Origin: Dyella telluris
GTDB lineage: Bacteria; Pseudomonadota; Gammaproteobacteria; Xanthomonadales; Rhodanobacteraceae
Length of the DNA stretch: 64,000 nt
Direction of reading: 5' to 3'
NCBI RefSeq assembly: GCF_014297575.1
Contig: NZ_CP060412.1
Span: 682,001 to 746,000, forward strand
A program made the translations under genes and the position numbers. Each line of letters begins with the position of its first letter. The first letter of the stretch is position 1. Under the pieces are notes generated by a model, which searched no databases, had not been told where the DNA came from, and saw only the letters and a list, made by a program, of their open reading frames with translations. Below, piece by piece: positions 35,041 through 45,531 of this stretch.

Positions 35041-35646
35041 CTAGGTCGGCCGATAGATCTGCGCGACGGTGCCCCGTGGAAACCGGGTGGAACTGACCAG
35101 CTCGAACGCCCGCGGCGCAGGCAGCTCGATGAATAGCGGTAGCCCCTGCCCCAACGCCACCGGATGCACCAGCAACACATACTGGTCCACCACGCCCAGC
35201 GCTACCAGGCTGCGGGCAAAGCTCGCACCGCCGTGGGCGATGATGGCTTTGCCATGCCCGGCCTTGAGCCTGGCGATTTCCTCGCCAAGGTCGCCGCTGG
35301 CGACCTTGGCTTGCGCCCAGCTGTCGGCAGCGGGCGGTGCGTCGCCGGCTGCCGTCGCGGCGGTGGCGCTGATTTCCTGCAGGATCGATGCGCCCTGCTT
35401 CGAGAAAACCGCCTTGGGAATCTGGTTCATCGGCGGGGCGAACACCGAGCTGGCCGTGGGCCAGTAACCCGCCATGACGCGGAACGTGCGGCTGCCCATG
35501 ATGTGCAGGCTGGCTTCGCTGATGGCGGCGGCCGACCACTCGGCCGCCTTTTCGTCGCGACTGGCCATCATCCACTGGCCTCCGCCGTCCGGGGTGGCCA
35601 CGAAACCATCGATCGAGATGGACATCTTCAGGATCAGTTCGCGCAT
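35041..35646 (-). CDS. dihydrofolate reductase-fold (RibD C-terminal domain) protein
   Basis: A 201-residue cytosolic protein of the DHFR-like/RibD-C family (YyaP/YwjB-type). The N-terminus LILKMSISIDGFVATPDGGGQWM is the family signature, and the C-terminal part has the cofactor-binding-like block GHGKAIIAHGGASFARSLVALGVVDQYVLLVHPVALGQGLPLF. Start at 35646 has a GGGAGAG site. It is a stand-alone domain without a deaminase partner, so it is not a riboflavin enzyme in the strict sense; NADPH-dependent reduction of an unknown substrate is plausible. Confidence 0.92.
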   Translation of the reverse strand: MRELILKMSISIDGFVATPDGGGQWMMASRDEKAAEWSAAAISEASLHIMGSRTFRVMAGYWPTASSVFAPPMNQIPKAVFSKQGASILQEISATAATAAGDAPPAADSWAQAKVASGDLGEEIARLKAGHGKAIIAHGGASFARSLVALGVVDQYVLLVHPVALGQGLPLFIELPAPRAFELVSSTRFPRGTVAQIYRPT

Positions 35647-35846
35647 CGTTGCTCTCCCGGCGTGTGTGGTTTCAACAACGACGAAGCAGACCGGGTCATT
35701 TCGACAGCACCGGTGCGCGAAGTATAGGGCTGCCCTTTTGCCACCGCCGGGCGCATGCCGGGCTGGTGATCCGGGCACGCACGCTTTCCATCCACACGCT
35801 ATTGGATAGCATCCGGGCCCAACGGATCCACGACAGGCCCCCTGCC

Positions 35847-36641
35847 ATGCCCAGCCACCCGATGCCGGCCGTCTTTGTTGGTCATGGCAACCCCATGAAC
35901 GCGATCGAAGACAATCGCTACCACGCCAGTTGGCAGCGCCTGGCGGCGACGCTGCCGCGCCCGAAGGCGATCGTGTGCGTGTCGGCGCACTGGGAAACCC
36001 GTGGCGTCTACCTGACGGGCGCCGCGCAGCCCGAAACCATCCACGACTTCTACGGCTTCCCAGCCGAGCTGTTCGCGGTGCAGTACCCCGCCCCCGGCGA
36101 TCCAGAACTGGCGGCGCACGTGGCCGGATTGTTGCGCGAGACCGAACCGCGCGTTCACCGCGATGCCGGCCGTGGCTTTGATCACGGCATGTGGAGCGTG
36201 CTGCGGGTGATGTACCCGCAAGCGGATATCCCCACCATTCAACTGAGCCTGGACACGACGCGCTCCGGTAGCGGGCACTATGCGCTGGCGCAGCAGCTCG
36301 TGTCGTTGCGCGAAGAAGGCGTGCTGATCCTCGGTAGCGGGAACATCGTGCACAACCTTGGCATGTTCCGCTTTCATGACCGCACCGCGCCGCCTTGGGC
36401 AACAGCATTCCAGCAGAAGGTGAATGCGCTGATCCGCGGGCGCCAGCATGCCGGCCTGTGCCAGTACGAGTCGCTCGGTGAGCATGCATTGCTGGCCATT
36501 CCCACGCCTGAGCATTACCTGCCGCTTCTCTATGTGCTCGCAGCCCAGCGCGACGGCGATGTCGTGTCGCTGTTCAATGACGAGGTGATGTCGTCACTCT
36601 CCATGACTTCCCTGGTCATCGGGCAGGACGTTCAACTCTGA
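35847..36641 (+). CDS. ygiD: 4,5-DOPA-extradiol-dioxygenase-like protein (YgiD/LigB family)
   Basis: A 264-residue class III extradiol ring-cleavage dioxygenase homologue. Metal-binding residues lie in VFVGHGNPMNA (N-terminal His), VSAHWETRG and the FDHGMW block, with a further His in the VHNLGMF region. E. coli YgiD cleaves DOPA in vitro; the physiological substrate is unsure. Start at 35847 (MPSHPMPAVFVGHG) is where family similarity begins; longer frames are not coding-like. It stands between the DHFR-fold gene (divergent) and the EAL gene (convergent). Confidence 0.93.
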   Translation: MPSHPMPAVFVGHGNPMNAIEDNRYHASWQRLAATLPRPKAIVCVSAHWETRGVYLTGAAQPETIHDFYGFPAELFAVQYPAPGDPELAAHVAGLLRETEPRVHRDAGRGFDHGMWSVLRVMYPQADIPTIQLSLDTTRSGSGHYALAQQLVSLREEGVLILGSGNIVHNLGMFRFHDRTAPPWATAFQQKVNALIRGRQHAGLCQYESLGEHALLAIPTPEHYLPLLYVLAAQRDGDVVSLFNDEVMSSLSMTSLVIGQDVQL

Positions 36642-36700
36642 ACGTCACTTGCTCCGGCCAGCGCTTGCGCGAAACATTCCTTGAGTGGCGAGCCTCCGGA

Positions 36701-38869
36701 CTAGCCGGACGATGGATCTCCCGGCGGTGGAAACACCGGGTTGGTTGCCATCCATGCTTCGAATACCTCCGCCGTCATGGGCGGCCCCACGTACCAGCCC
36801 TGCGCGCCGTGGCAGCCCAGGTCGCGCAGGAAATTCCATTGGGCGAGATTCTCCACACCCTCGGCCAGCACGCGCATGTTCATGTTGCGGCCCATGGCCA
36901 CGATGGTCGAAGTCAGGCTGACCGCCCTGGGATCATCCGGCAGGCCACTCAGGAAACTGCGGTCGATCTTCAGCACCTGGATCGGAAACTGGTTGAGATA
37001 CGCCAGTGACGAATAGCCCGTGCCGAAATCGTCGATGGCCAGGCTCAGGCCCAGTCCGCGCAGGCTGGCAAGCGTGGACGACACCGCCGCTCCGTGCTGC
37101 AGCAGGCTGCCCTCGGTGATCTCCAGTTCAAGCAGGTGCGGTGGAAGCCCCGAGGCGCCCAGCGCATCCGACACGTGCTCGAACAGGTGCGGGCCGGCAA
37201 ATTGCCGGGGGGACAGGTTCACCGCCATGCCCAGTTCCGGCAGGCCGATCCGCAGCCAATGCGCAGCGCGATGGCAGGCCTCCTGCAGCACCCAGTCGCC
37301 TATGGCATTGATGAAGCCGGTTTCTTCGGCATAGGGAACGAAACGGTCGGGCATCATCATGTCCGTTCCGTTGCGTCGCCACCGCAGCAGCGCTTCCACA
37401 CCCACTACCCTGCCCGAGCGCAGCTCCGCCTGCGGCTGGTAGAGCAGCACGAATTCGTCGCGCTGCAGCGCTTCGCGCAGTCCCTCGCCGAGGTCGAGCA
37501 GCACCTGCGCCTCGTTGCTCAGCGACGCACTGTAGAAACGAAAGCGCGAACGTCCTTCGCGCTTGGCCTGGCCCAACGCTGCGTCGGCATGCTTGAGCAG
37601 CGACGCGCCGTCGGCACCGTCGCCCGGGTAGATGCTGATGCCGATGCTGGCGCTGATGAAGATGTTGCGACCGCCCCAGGCGAATCCCTTGCCGATCAGG
37701 CGGAGCATGCGTTCGGCAGCGGCCGTGATCGTGGTGGTGTCGAGCGGTCCCTGCAGGGTGACCGCGAAGGCATCGGATCCCACGCGCGCCACGGTATGCG
37801 TCGGCCCGATACCGGAAAGCCGTTCGGCCACCTCCTTGATCAGCTGGTCGCCCACCTCGTGCCCCACGCTTTCGTTGATGCGCTTGAAGTGATCCAGGCC
37901 AATCAGGAACAAGGCGAGCCGGGAACCCTCGCCCTGCTTGATCGCGTGATCGAGGCGATCGATCAACAGGCTGCGATTGGGCAACCGGGTCAGTGCATCG
38001 TGGTAGGCGAGAAATCCCAGGTCGCGCGTGCGGCGCTCCACCGCCCGCCGCAGGGAGAACACCCAGATACCCAGCGCAATACCCGCAATACCCACCAGCA
38101 GCAGCGCGTAGGCGAAGAACTGCGTATACGGTGTAAAGCTGACCGGCCGACCCATCCACTTGCGCCGCAAGGCCTCGCGTTCGTCGCTGGTGATCAGCTT
38201 CATGCCACGGTCGACCAGCGCCAGCGTGGCGAGATCGCCCTTGCGCACGCCGCGATGGAAATCGCCCGAGTAGAACTCGAAGGCACGGGTGAATTTGACG
38301 CTGGAGCCGTTCTTGTACAGGTAGTAGTTCGCTGGGTAGTCGTCCATGCAGAGAATGCGCACGTCGCGGTCGCGCACGGCGTCGATCATCTCGGTGTAGC
38401 CGCGGTAGAGCTTGATGGCGTTGATGCCGTGCAGCCGCAGGTGTTCGGTGCAGGCGTCGCCGCGCTCCACACCCACTTCGAAACCACGCAGTGCATCGAT
38501 GTCGTCGATGCCGGAGATGGACGAGTCGACGTAGATGCCCACGGAGACCTTGGCGTAGGCTTCGGAGAAGTCATAGTGCACCTCGCGCTCGGGCGTGCGG
38601 AACAGCATCTCGATCACGTCGGCCTTGCCATCCAGCAGCATGTGCTGTGCATTGGCCCAGTCGGTGGGTATCAGCTCCACGTGGACGCCGGTCTTCTGTT
38701 CCCAGAGTTTCCATTCGTCCACCAGGTAGCCGCGTGGCTGGTGATCGGGCCCCATGAACAGGTAAGGCGGATAGTTGTCATCGCTGACCACGCGCAATGA
38801 GCCCGGCGCCGCCGTTGCGGTGGCTACCATCAGCCCTGCCAGCAGAAGCGTTGATAACGCCTTGAGCAC
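36701..38869 (-). CDS. periplasmic-sensor GGDEF/EAL phosphodiesterase
   Basis: Membrane cyclic-di-GMP phosphodiesterase of 722 residues. A GTG start at 38869 with an AGGGAG site gives a signal sequence (LKALSTLLLAGLMVATATAA). Residues about 25-240 form a solute-binding-protein family 3 sensor (LRVVSDDNYPPYLFMG...), then a membrane helix (about 255-275). The GGDEF domain is degenerate (GSDAF in place of GGDEF). The EAL domain is intact: EALLRW, NLSPRQ, ELEITEG, DDFGTGYSSLAYL, KIDRSF and AEGVE. So it should degrade c-di-GMP in response to a periplasmic ligand, perhaps an amino acid. Its neighbour at 31546 makes the same messenger. Confidence 0.94.
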   Translation of the reverse strand: MLKALSTLLLAGLMVATATAAPGSLRVVSDDNYPPYLFMGPDHQPRGYLVDEWKLWEQKTGVHVELIPTDWANAQHMLLDGKADVIEMLFRTPEREVHYDFSEAYAKVSVGIYVDSSISGIDDIDALRGFEVGVERGDACTEHLRLHGINAIKLYRGYTEMIDAVRDRDVRILCMDDYPANYYLYKNGSSVKFTRAFEFYSGDFHRGVRKGDLATLALVDRGMKLITSDEREALRRKWMGRPVSFTPYTQFFAYALLLVGIAGIALGIWVFSLRRAVERRTRDLGFLAYHDALTRLPNRSLLIDRLDHAIKQGEGSRLALFLIGLDHFKRINESVGHEVGDQLIKEVAERLSGIGPTHTVARVGSDAFAVTLQGPLDTTTITAAAERMLRLIGKGFAWGGRNIFISASIGISIYPGDGADGASLLKHADAALGQAKREGRSRFRFYSASLSNEAQVLLDLGEGLREALQRDEFVLLYQPQAELRSGRVVGVEALLRWRRNGTDMMMPDRFVPYAEETGFINAIGDWVLQEACHRAAHWLRIGLPELGMAVNLSPRQFAGPHLFEHVSDALGASGLPPHLLELEITEGSLLQHGAAVSSTLASLRGLGLSLAIDDFGTGYSSLAYLNQFPIQVLKIDRSFLSGLPDDPRAVSLTSTIVAMGRNMNMRVLAEGVENLAQWNFLRDLGCHGAQGWYVGPPMTAEVFEAWMATNPVFPPPGDPSSG

Positions 38870-39282
38870 CTGCTCTCCCTCGTTGCTGCAAACGATGACT
38901 TCTGCCCGGTGCCGGGTCATGCGAGTTGGGAAGAACTGTCGTCCGATGCCTGACAAGGGCGGTAAGGGCTGGCGGTCGCGCGGACCGCACTCGGACGTTG
39001 CTGCGTGAAGCTAATCCCCTGCGCTGTGAACGCCGCATGCAGAAGCCCGGCCGAACATGCATGGCTGGGCCCGGATACGGGCACCTTCAGGTGGTATCGG
39101 CAGCTTCGTGCGCGGGTTGAGGGCCCCGCCGCCCCATGGCGTGCCGCCCCGCCCTGCAACGAGTCCCACGCCCCTCCGCAAACGACGATGCCCCGCCTGG
39201 GCGGCGGGGCATCGTTTCCTGACTGGACGAACAACAGGTGCCGGGAAGTGACCCCGCCAGCGCGGCGGGGCCATCGCCAGCA
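38870..39282. other. intergenic region between katG and the EAL gene
   Basis: About 410 bp. It contains the katG terminator (39185-39215) and, toward 38870, the promoter side of the phosphodiesterase gene. No further gene is supported. Confidence 0.5.
39185..39215. terminator. strong hairpin terminator after katG
   Basis: Perfect 13-bp stem ACGATGCCCCGCC / GGCGGGGCATCGT with a 5-nt loop, about 70 bp past the katG stop. The following minus-strand run is only TTT, so efficiency is uncertain. Confidence 0.75.
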
Positions 39283-41562
<2,280 letters not shown>

Positions 41563-41798
41563 CTACGGGTACGACGATGGCGCAAGAGGTCGATGGTGCG
41601 CTGGTGATGCAGTCGCGCGTGTCGCGGACAGCCGCACCCGGGCGTCCCGCGAGGGGCCACCGGTCATGCATGGGCAGACATAGATAGTGAGTGTCGCGGC
41701 GTGCATGGGACCCGTATGGCTCGCGTCGACAAACCTGTCGTCCATGGAATTTACGCAAGGGCCATCGTCAAGAGAATTTGATTTTTGCAATGCCACCG

Positions 41799-41813
41799 AT
41801 AGGCAAGACCTAT
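41799..41813. promoter_or_regulatory. OxyR-like palindrome upstream of katG
   Basis: ATAG-GCAAGAC-CTAT, an exact ATAG-N7-CTAT core of the OxyR consensus, which is also a perfect ATAGG-N5-CCTAT dyad. Only one half of the usual tandem four-motif OxyR footprint is obvious, and it is 264 bp from the katG ATG. Confidence 0.5.
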
Positions 41814-42146
41814 GGTGTCACCGCAACGGTCCTTCATTCTGTTCGCGTCGCTGCCATCTCTTTGCAATAGCTTCACGACACGAACACGCGCGTTCGACAA
41901 AGCGGAACTAATACGGCAAGCAGGGTGAAGGGCGCGTGGTGCGCCGACGCGTATTTCCACAGACTCATACGGACACGCCGTGCCTGTTCATGCCGACAGG
42001 ACAAAGGGCCTCGGGCCGGCACGGTGGCCATGATGCAGAGCAGCACGCGCGAATGCGCGCGACCCAGTCGATGAGCCGGGTGGCATCAGTCGTCGAGAAA
42101 AGCCTGGCGCGCTGAACCTCTGAATCCCACCGGCGGGCCGGCATAC

Positions 42147-42180
42147 AAAAAAGTGGCGATGCACGCTCGTGCATCGCCAC
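42147..42180 (-). terminator. intrinsic terminator of the VOC gene
   Basis: Stem GTGGCGATGCACG / CGTGCATCGCCAC with a very short loop, followed on the minus strand by six T (plus-strand A 42147-42152). It lies 27 bp past the stop codon. Confidence 0.9.
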
Positions 42181-42206
42181 CCTGCCCGGTTTCCGCAAGC
42201 GCTGCG

Positions 42207-42617
42207 TCAGCGCAGCTGCTGGATACGGATCATGTTGCCCGCCGGATCGCGCACGGCGCAATCGCGCACGCCATAAGGCTGATCGGTCGGTTCCTGCACG
42301 ATGTCGGCGTCGCGGGCCTGCAGGCGCTCGAACGCCTTGGCCAGGTCGTGCGTGGCCAGCAGGATGATGCCGAAGGTGCCCTTGGCCATCATCTCCGCGA
42401 TGGTGCGGCGCTCGTCATCGGTCATGCCGGGGCTGGCTTCAGGCGGATACAGCACGATGGAGGTCGCGGGCTGCCCCTTCGGGCCCACCGTGATCCAGCG
42501 CTTGCCGCCGTAGCCCACGTCGTTGCGCACTTCGAAGTCGAGGGTGTCGCGGTAGAACGCCAGCGCGGCGTCCGGGTCGTTCTGCGGAAGAAAGCTCGAG
42601 TGAATCTGGATATCCAT
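42207..42617 (-). CDS. VOC-family (glyoxalase/bleomycin resistance-like) protein
   Basis: A 136-residue vicinal-oxygen-chelate domain protein with paired beta-alpha-beta modules: FLPQNDPDAALAFYRDTLDFEVRND opens the first and FERLQARDADIVQEPTDQPYGVRDCAVRDPAGNMIRIQQ the second. The metal-binding Glu at the end of the second module (usual DPxGNxxxxxE) is not evident, so metal-dependent catalysis is doubtful. GAGAGGA precedes the start. It is second in a two-gene unit, 35 bp after the AraC regulator. Confidence 0.92.
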   Translation of the reverse strand: MDIQIHSSFLPQNDPDAALAFYRDTLDFEVRNDVGYGGKRWITVGPKGQPATSIVLYPPEASPGMTDDERRTIAEMMAKGTFGIILLATHDLAKAFERLQARDADIVQEPTDQPYGVRDCAVRDPAGNMIRIQQLR

Positions 42618-42652
42618 GGGGTCCTCTCAGTGGGTGGTGAAGTCCATGGCGA

Positions 42653-43102
42653 TCAGTCTAGTTCGGGCTCTCCGACGGGCGCTTCTCGATTCCTGACCGG
42701 TCGCGTCACCTGCCGGGCCACGCACGAAGGCATGCCCTGGGTGGCGTGCGCCTGTTCGCGCCGGTACGCGCTGGGCGACATGCCGACCAGTTCGGTGAAC
42801 CGCGTGCTGAAGGTGCCCAGCGACGAGCAGCCCACTTCGAAGCACACCTCCGTGACGCTGAGCTCGCCCACGCGAAGCAAGGCCATGGCGCGTTCGATGC
42901 GGCGGGTCATCAGATAGGAATACGGTGACTCGCCATAAGCCTGGCGAAACTGGCGGCTCAAGTGCCCTGCCGACATGTGCACGCCCTGCGCGAGCGACTC
43001 CACGTCCAGCGGCTTTGCATACTCGCGGTCCATGCGATCGCGCACGCGACGCAGCCGTGCAAGATCGCGCAGGGTCTGCGCCTGGGTGGGTTTGCTGGCC
43101 AT
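42653..43102 (-). CDS. AraC-family regulator, DNA-binding domain only
   Basis: A 149-residue protein consisting mostly of the two-HTH AraC domain (residues 15-115: LDVESLAQGVHMSAGHLSRQFRQAYGESPYSYLMTRRIERAMALL...SVTEVCFEVGCSSLGTFSTRFTELVGMSPSAYRR). There is no N-terminal sensor domain; a 30-residue polar tail follows. It is encoded with a VOC protein, a recurrent pairing. It probably regulates the VOC gene, but the signal is unknown. Confidence 0.94.
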   Translation of the reverse strand: MASKPTQAQTLRDLARLRRVRDRMDREYAKPLDVESLAQGVHMSAGHLSRQFRQAYGESPYSYLMTRRIERAMALLRVGELSVTEVCFEVGCSSLGTFSTRFTELVGMSPSAYRREQAHATQGMPSCVARQVTRPVRNREAPVGEPELD

Positions 43103-43228
43103 CGCCCGATCGTGTCACGGGCGCCGGGCAGGCTCAAGCCACCCGTTCAGACTAAGCAAGCGCCCATGCTGGCGACAGCCGGCCTTGCTGGCAGAATGCG
43201 TGATTCACCTGACCGGCGAGACGCATTG

Positions 43229-43810
43229 ATGGATAACCACGTTGCACCCGTACCGCTGGAAAAGGCCTACCGCCTGATCAACCACGGCCCCACCGTGCTG
43301 GTGTCCGCCCGTCACGGCGGCGTGGACAACGTGATGGCAGCCGCCTGGGCCTGCGCGCTGGATTTCGATCCGCCCAAGCTCACGGTGATACTGGACAAGC
43401 AGACGCTGACGCGCGGGCTCATCGAGCGCAGCGGCCACTTCGTGATCCAGGTGCCCACCGCCGCACAGCTGCAGCTCACCTACGAGGTTGGAAACCGTTC
43501 GCGCGCCAACGTCCCCGACAAGCTGGAACGCGCCGGCGTGCAGTGGTTCGGCGTGGATGGCCATGACGTGCCGCTGGTGGCGGGATGCTCCGCCTGGCTC
43601 GCCTGCCGCCTCATGCCCGAGCCGCACATGCAGGACACCTACGACCTGTTCGTGGGCGAAGTGGTCGGCGCATGGGCGGACACGCGTGTCTTCGCCAACG
43701 GCCACTGGAACTACGAGCACGCCGACCCGGCGTGGCGCAGCCTGCACTACATCGCCGGTGGCCAGTTCTATGCCATCGGGGCATCGCTCAAGGCCGATCC
43801 GCTGAAGTGA
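43229..43810 (+). CDS. flavin reductase-like FMN-binding protein
   Basis: A 193-residue flavin reductase-domain protein. It contains the split-barrel features GPTVLVSARHGGVDNVMAAAWACALDFDPPKLTVIL (flavin-phosphate binding), TLTRGLIERSGHFVIQVPT and GCSAWLACRLMPEPHM. The start at 43229 gives a family-like N-terminus (LEKAYRLINHGP). It might use NAD(P)H to reduce flavin for a monooxygenase or act on its own; no monooxygenase partner is nearby. Confidence 0.92.
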   Translation: MDNHVAPVPLEKAYRLINHGPTVLVSARHGGVDNVMAAAWACALDFDPPKLTVILDKQTLTRGLIERSGHFVIQVPTAAQLQLTYEVGNRSRANVPDKLERAGVQWFGVDGHDVPLVAGCSAWLACRLMPEPHMQDTYDLFVGEVVGAWADTRVFANGHWNYEHADPAWRSLHYIAGGQFYAIGASLKADPLK

Positions 43811-43846
43811 CTCCGCACGGCTACGCGCGCCATCCACTGCCACCGG

Positions 43847-44422
43847 CTAGCGGGATGACGATGCCGGCAGGCCGCACTGGCTGATGTCCGCGGGCCCCGT
43901 GCGTCGCGCCAGCACGTAGTCGATGTGCGGATCGTTCGGGTCGGCCGCACCGGCTCCCCAGGACATGCCCGTGCCGGTGTAAAGGCTGTCCGAAAGCGAC
44001 ATGTCGACCTCATAGCCGGCATCCGGCGAACGAAAGAGCGACAGGTGCACGCGCTGGTTCTGGTATGACCATCCCGTGACAGCGGGGTGTCGCGTATTGG
44101 CGTAACCGGTGAACTTGCGCCCGGGCAGCAGGCTGAGCGTGTAGCAGGCGCTGAGGTCACGCTGCGAGGCAACGATGTCGTCACGCGGATCCAGCAACTC
44201 CCGTTCCGCACGCGAGAAGGTATAGGGCAGCAACACCATGCGGCCGCTGATCAACGCCTTCTCCGGGGCGTCGATCGAACAGGCCTCGCTGCAGATCAAT
44301 AGCTCATAGGTGCCTTCGGGGAGATCCCTGGCGGCGTCGTCAGCCAACACCGGGCGTATCCACGCCATCATCGCCAGAGGTGCCAGCGCCAGCAGGCGCG
44401 CGGTGCGAAGGACCATCGTCAT
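43847..44422 (-). CDS. small exported protein of unknown function
   Basis: A 191-residue exported protein. The start at 44422 has a strong GAGGAG site 10 bp upstream and yields a signal peptide (LRTARLLALAPLAMMAWIRPVLA). The mature part begins with PEGTYELLICSEACSIDAP and contains three Cys (LLICSEAC plus ACYTL), a Tyr-rich middle (GYANTRHPAVTGWSYQNQRVHL) and C-terminal Cys (ISQCGLPAS). No domain family recognised. It converges with the flavin reductase gene. Confidence 0.8.
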   Translation of the reverse strand: MTMVLRTARLLALAPLAMMAWIRPVLADDAARDLPEGTYELLICSEACSIDAPEKALISGRMVLLPYTFSRAERELLDPRDDIVASQRDLSACYTLSLLPGRKFTGYANTRHPAVTGWSYQNQRVHLSLFRSPDAGYEVDMSLSDSLYTGTGMSWGAGAADPNDPHIDYVLARRTGPADISQCGLPASSSR

Positions 44423-44669
44423 GTGAAACCACTCCTCAAGCGCTCGTCCGCTTGCCAATCAGACGCCATGGCCACACAGGCCACGCGCGGGTGAGCACCC
44501 CGTCCTTGCATGTCTTGCCAGTGCCATCGCCTGAACAGGTCTTGGCACAACTTCCCTGACCGTATCCCGGTCATCCCCCGCCCTGTCCAAAGACTGCATC
44601 AACCATACGATGATGAGTGCGGCACAGTTGCCAGATTCGGCACGACCGGCACGCGAGGGAGCGTGACGT

Positions 44670-45182
44670 TCACGTTCCGCCGGGATCTCCGGCAAAAAAG
44701 GCCGGGTGATAACGCACGTCCGCCACGGGCATGCGGCCGGCAAACAGCAGGCTCTGGAAATACGCCGCCGGTACATCCGGCAGTACCAGCGAGGGATTCG
44801 CGCTGAAGCCGAAACGGCTGTAATAGAGGGGATCGCCCAACACCACGCAACCAGTCGCGCCATGCGCGCGCAACACGTCCAGCGCCTGATGAACAAGTCG
44901 CGAGCCTATGCCCTCGCGTTGGCGCGTTGGCGCTACCGACACCGGCCCCAGGCCAAACCAGCCCTCGCTGCCATCGGACAACACCACCGGCGAGACGGCC
45001 ACGTGCCCGACGAGAGTGTCGGCATCCTCCGCGACCAGTGACAGCGTCAACTGCCCCGCGTCGCGCAAGGCATCGTTGATGAACTGCTCGGTGTGCGAGG
45101 TGTGTTCGGCCTCGCGGAATGCCGCTTCGGTCAGCGCATGGATGGCAGGAACATCGGCCGGCGCCTCTGCACGTATCAACAT
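44670..45182 (-). CDS. GNAT N-acetyltransferase (YhbS type)
   Basis: A 170-residue acetyltransferase. The N-terminus MLIRAEAPADVPAIHALTEAAFREAEHTSHTEQFINDALRDAG and the acetyl-CoA-binding block LGPVSVAPTRQREGIGSRLVHQALDVLRAHGATGCVVLGDPLYYSRFGFS match YhbS-type enzymes. The start at 45182 overlaps the stop of the DUF1737 gene by 7 bp, indicating coupling. Substrate unknown. Confidence 0.93.
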   Translation of the reverse strand: MLIRAEAPADVPAIHALTEAAFREAEHTSHTEQFINDALRDAGQLTLSLVAEDADTLVGHVAVSPVVLSDGSEGWFGLGPVSVAPTRQREGIGSRLVHQALDVLRAHGATGCVVLGDPLYYSRFGFSANPSLVLPDVPAAYFQSLLFAGRMPVADVRYHPAFFAGDPGGT

Positions 45183-45385
45183 GCGTCGCCGGACTCCCCG
45201 GCATGTTCCGGCCACAGGATGGCCTGCGCCACCACCACATGCTCACCATTGAACGTCGCCGCGGGTGAGCCATGCAAGCGATAGCCCAGTGCCAGCGCAT
45301 CGGATACGCGCTGGCAGAACGCGGCGTCGTCCTTGCCGGTCAGCAGGCGATAACGGGGAAGACCATCCGGAGGTGAGCCTGGCAT
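45176..45385 (-). CDS. DUF1737-family small protein
   Basis: A 69-residue protein with the DUF1737 core (YRLLTGKDDAAFCQRVSDALALGYRLHGSP...VVVAQAILWP). Start at 45385 has an AAGGAG site 6 bp ahead. It precedes and overlaps the acetyltransferase gene by 7 bp. DUF1737 proteins are small and uncharacterised; the partner gives no function. Confidence 0.9.
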   Translation of the reverse strand: MPGSPPDGLPRYRLLTGKDDAAFCQRVSDALALGYRLHGSPAATFNGEHVVVAQAILWPEHAGESGDAC

Positions 45386-45469
45386 GGAAACTCCTTGGGT
45401 TGCGCCGTGGAAACGGATGCCGACTGTACAACCACCACGTGCATCCATCGACCGCCCGTCGTGCACAGA

Positions 45470-45502
45470 AAAAAGCCGGAGCGCCTTGCGGCGGCTCCGG
45501 CA
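45470..45502 (-). terminator. intrinsic terminator of the 966-residue TonB receptor gene
   Basis: On the minus strand, stem GCCGGAGC / GCTCCGGC with an 11-nt loop, followed by six T residues. Textbook form; 30 bp past the stop codon. Confidence 0.9.
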
Positions 45503-45531
45503 ACTTACTACGGGAGACTGCTAGGGGTGAA

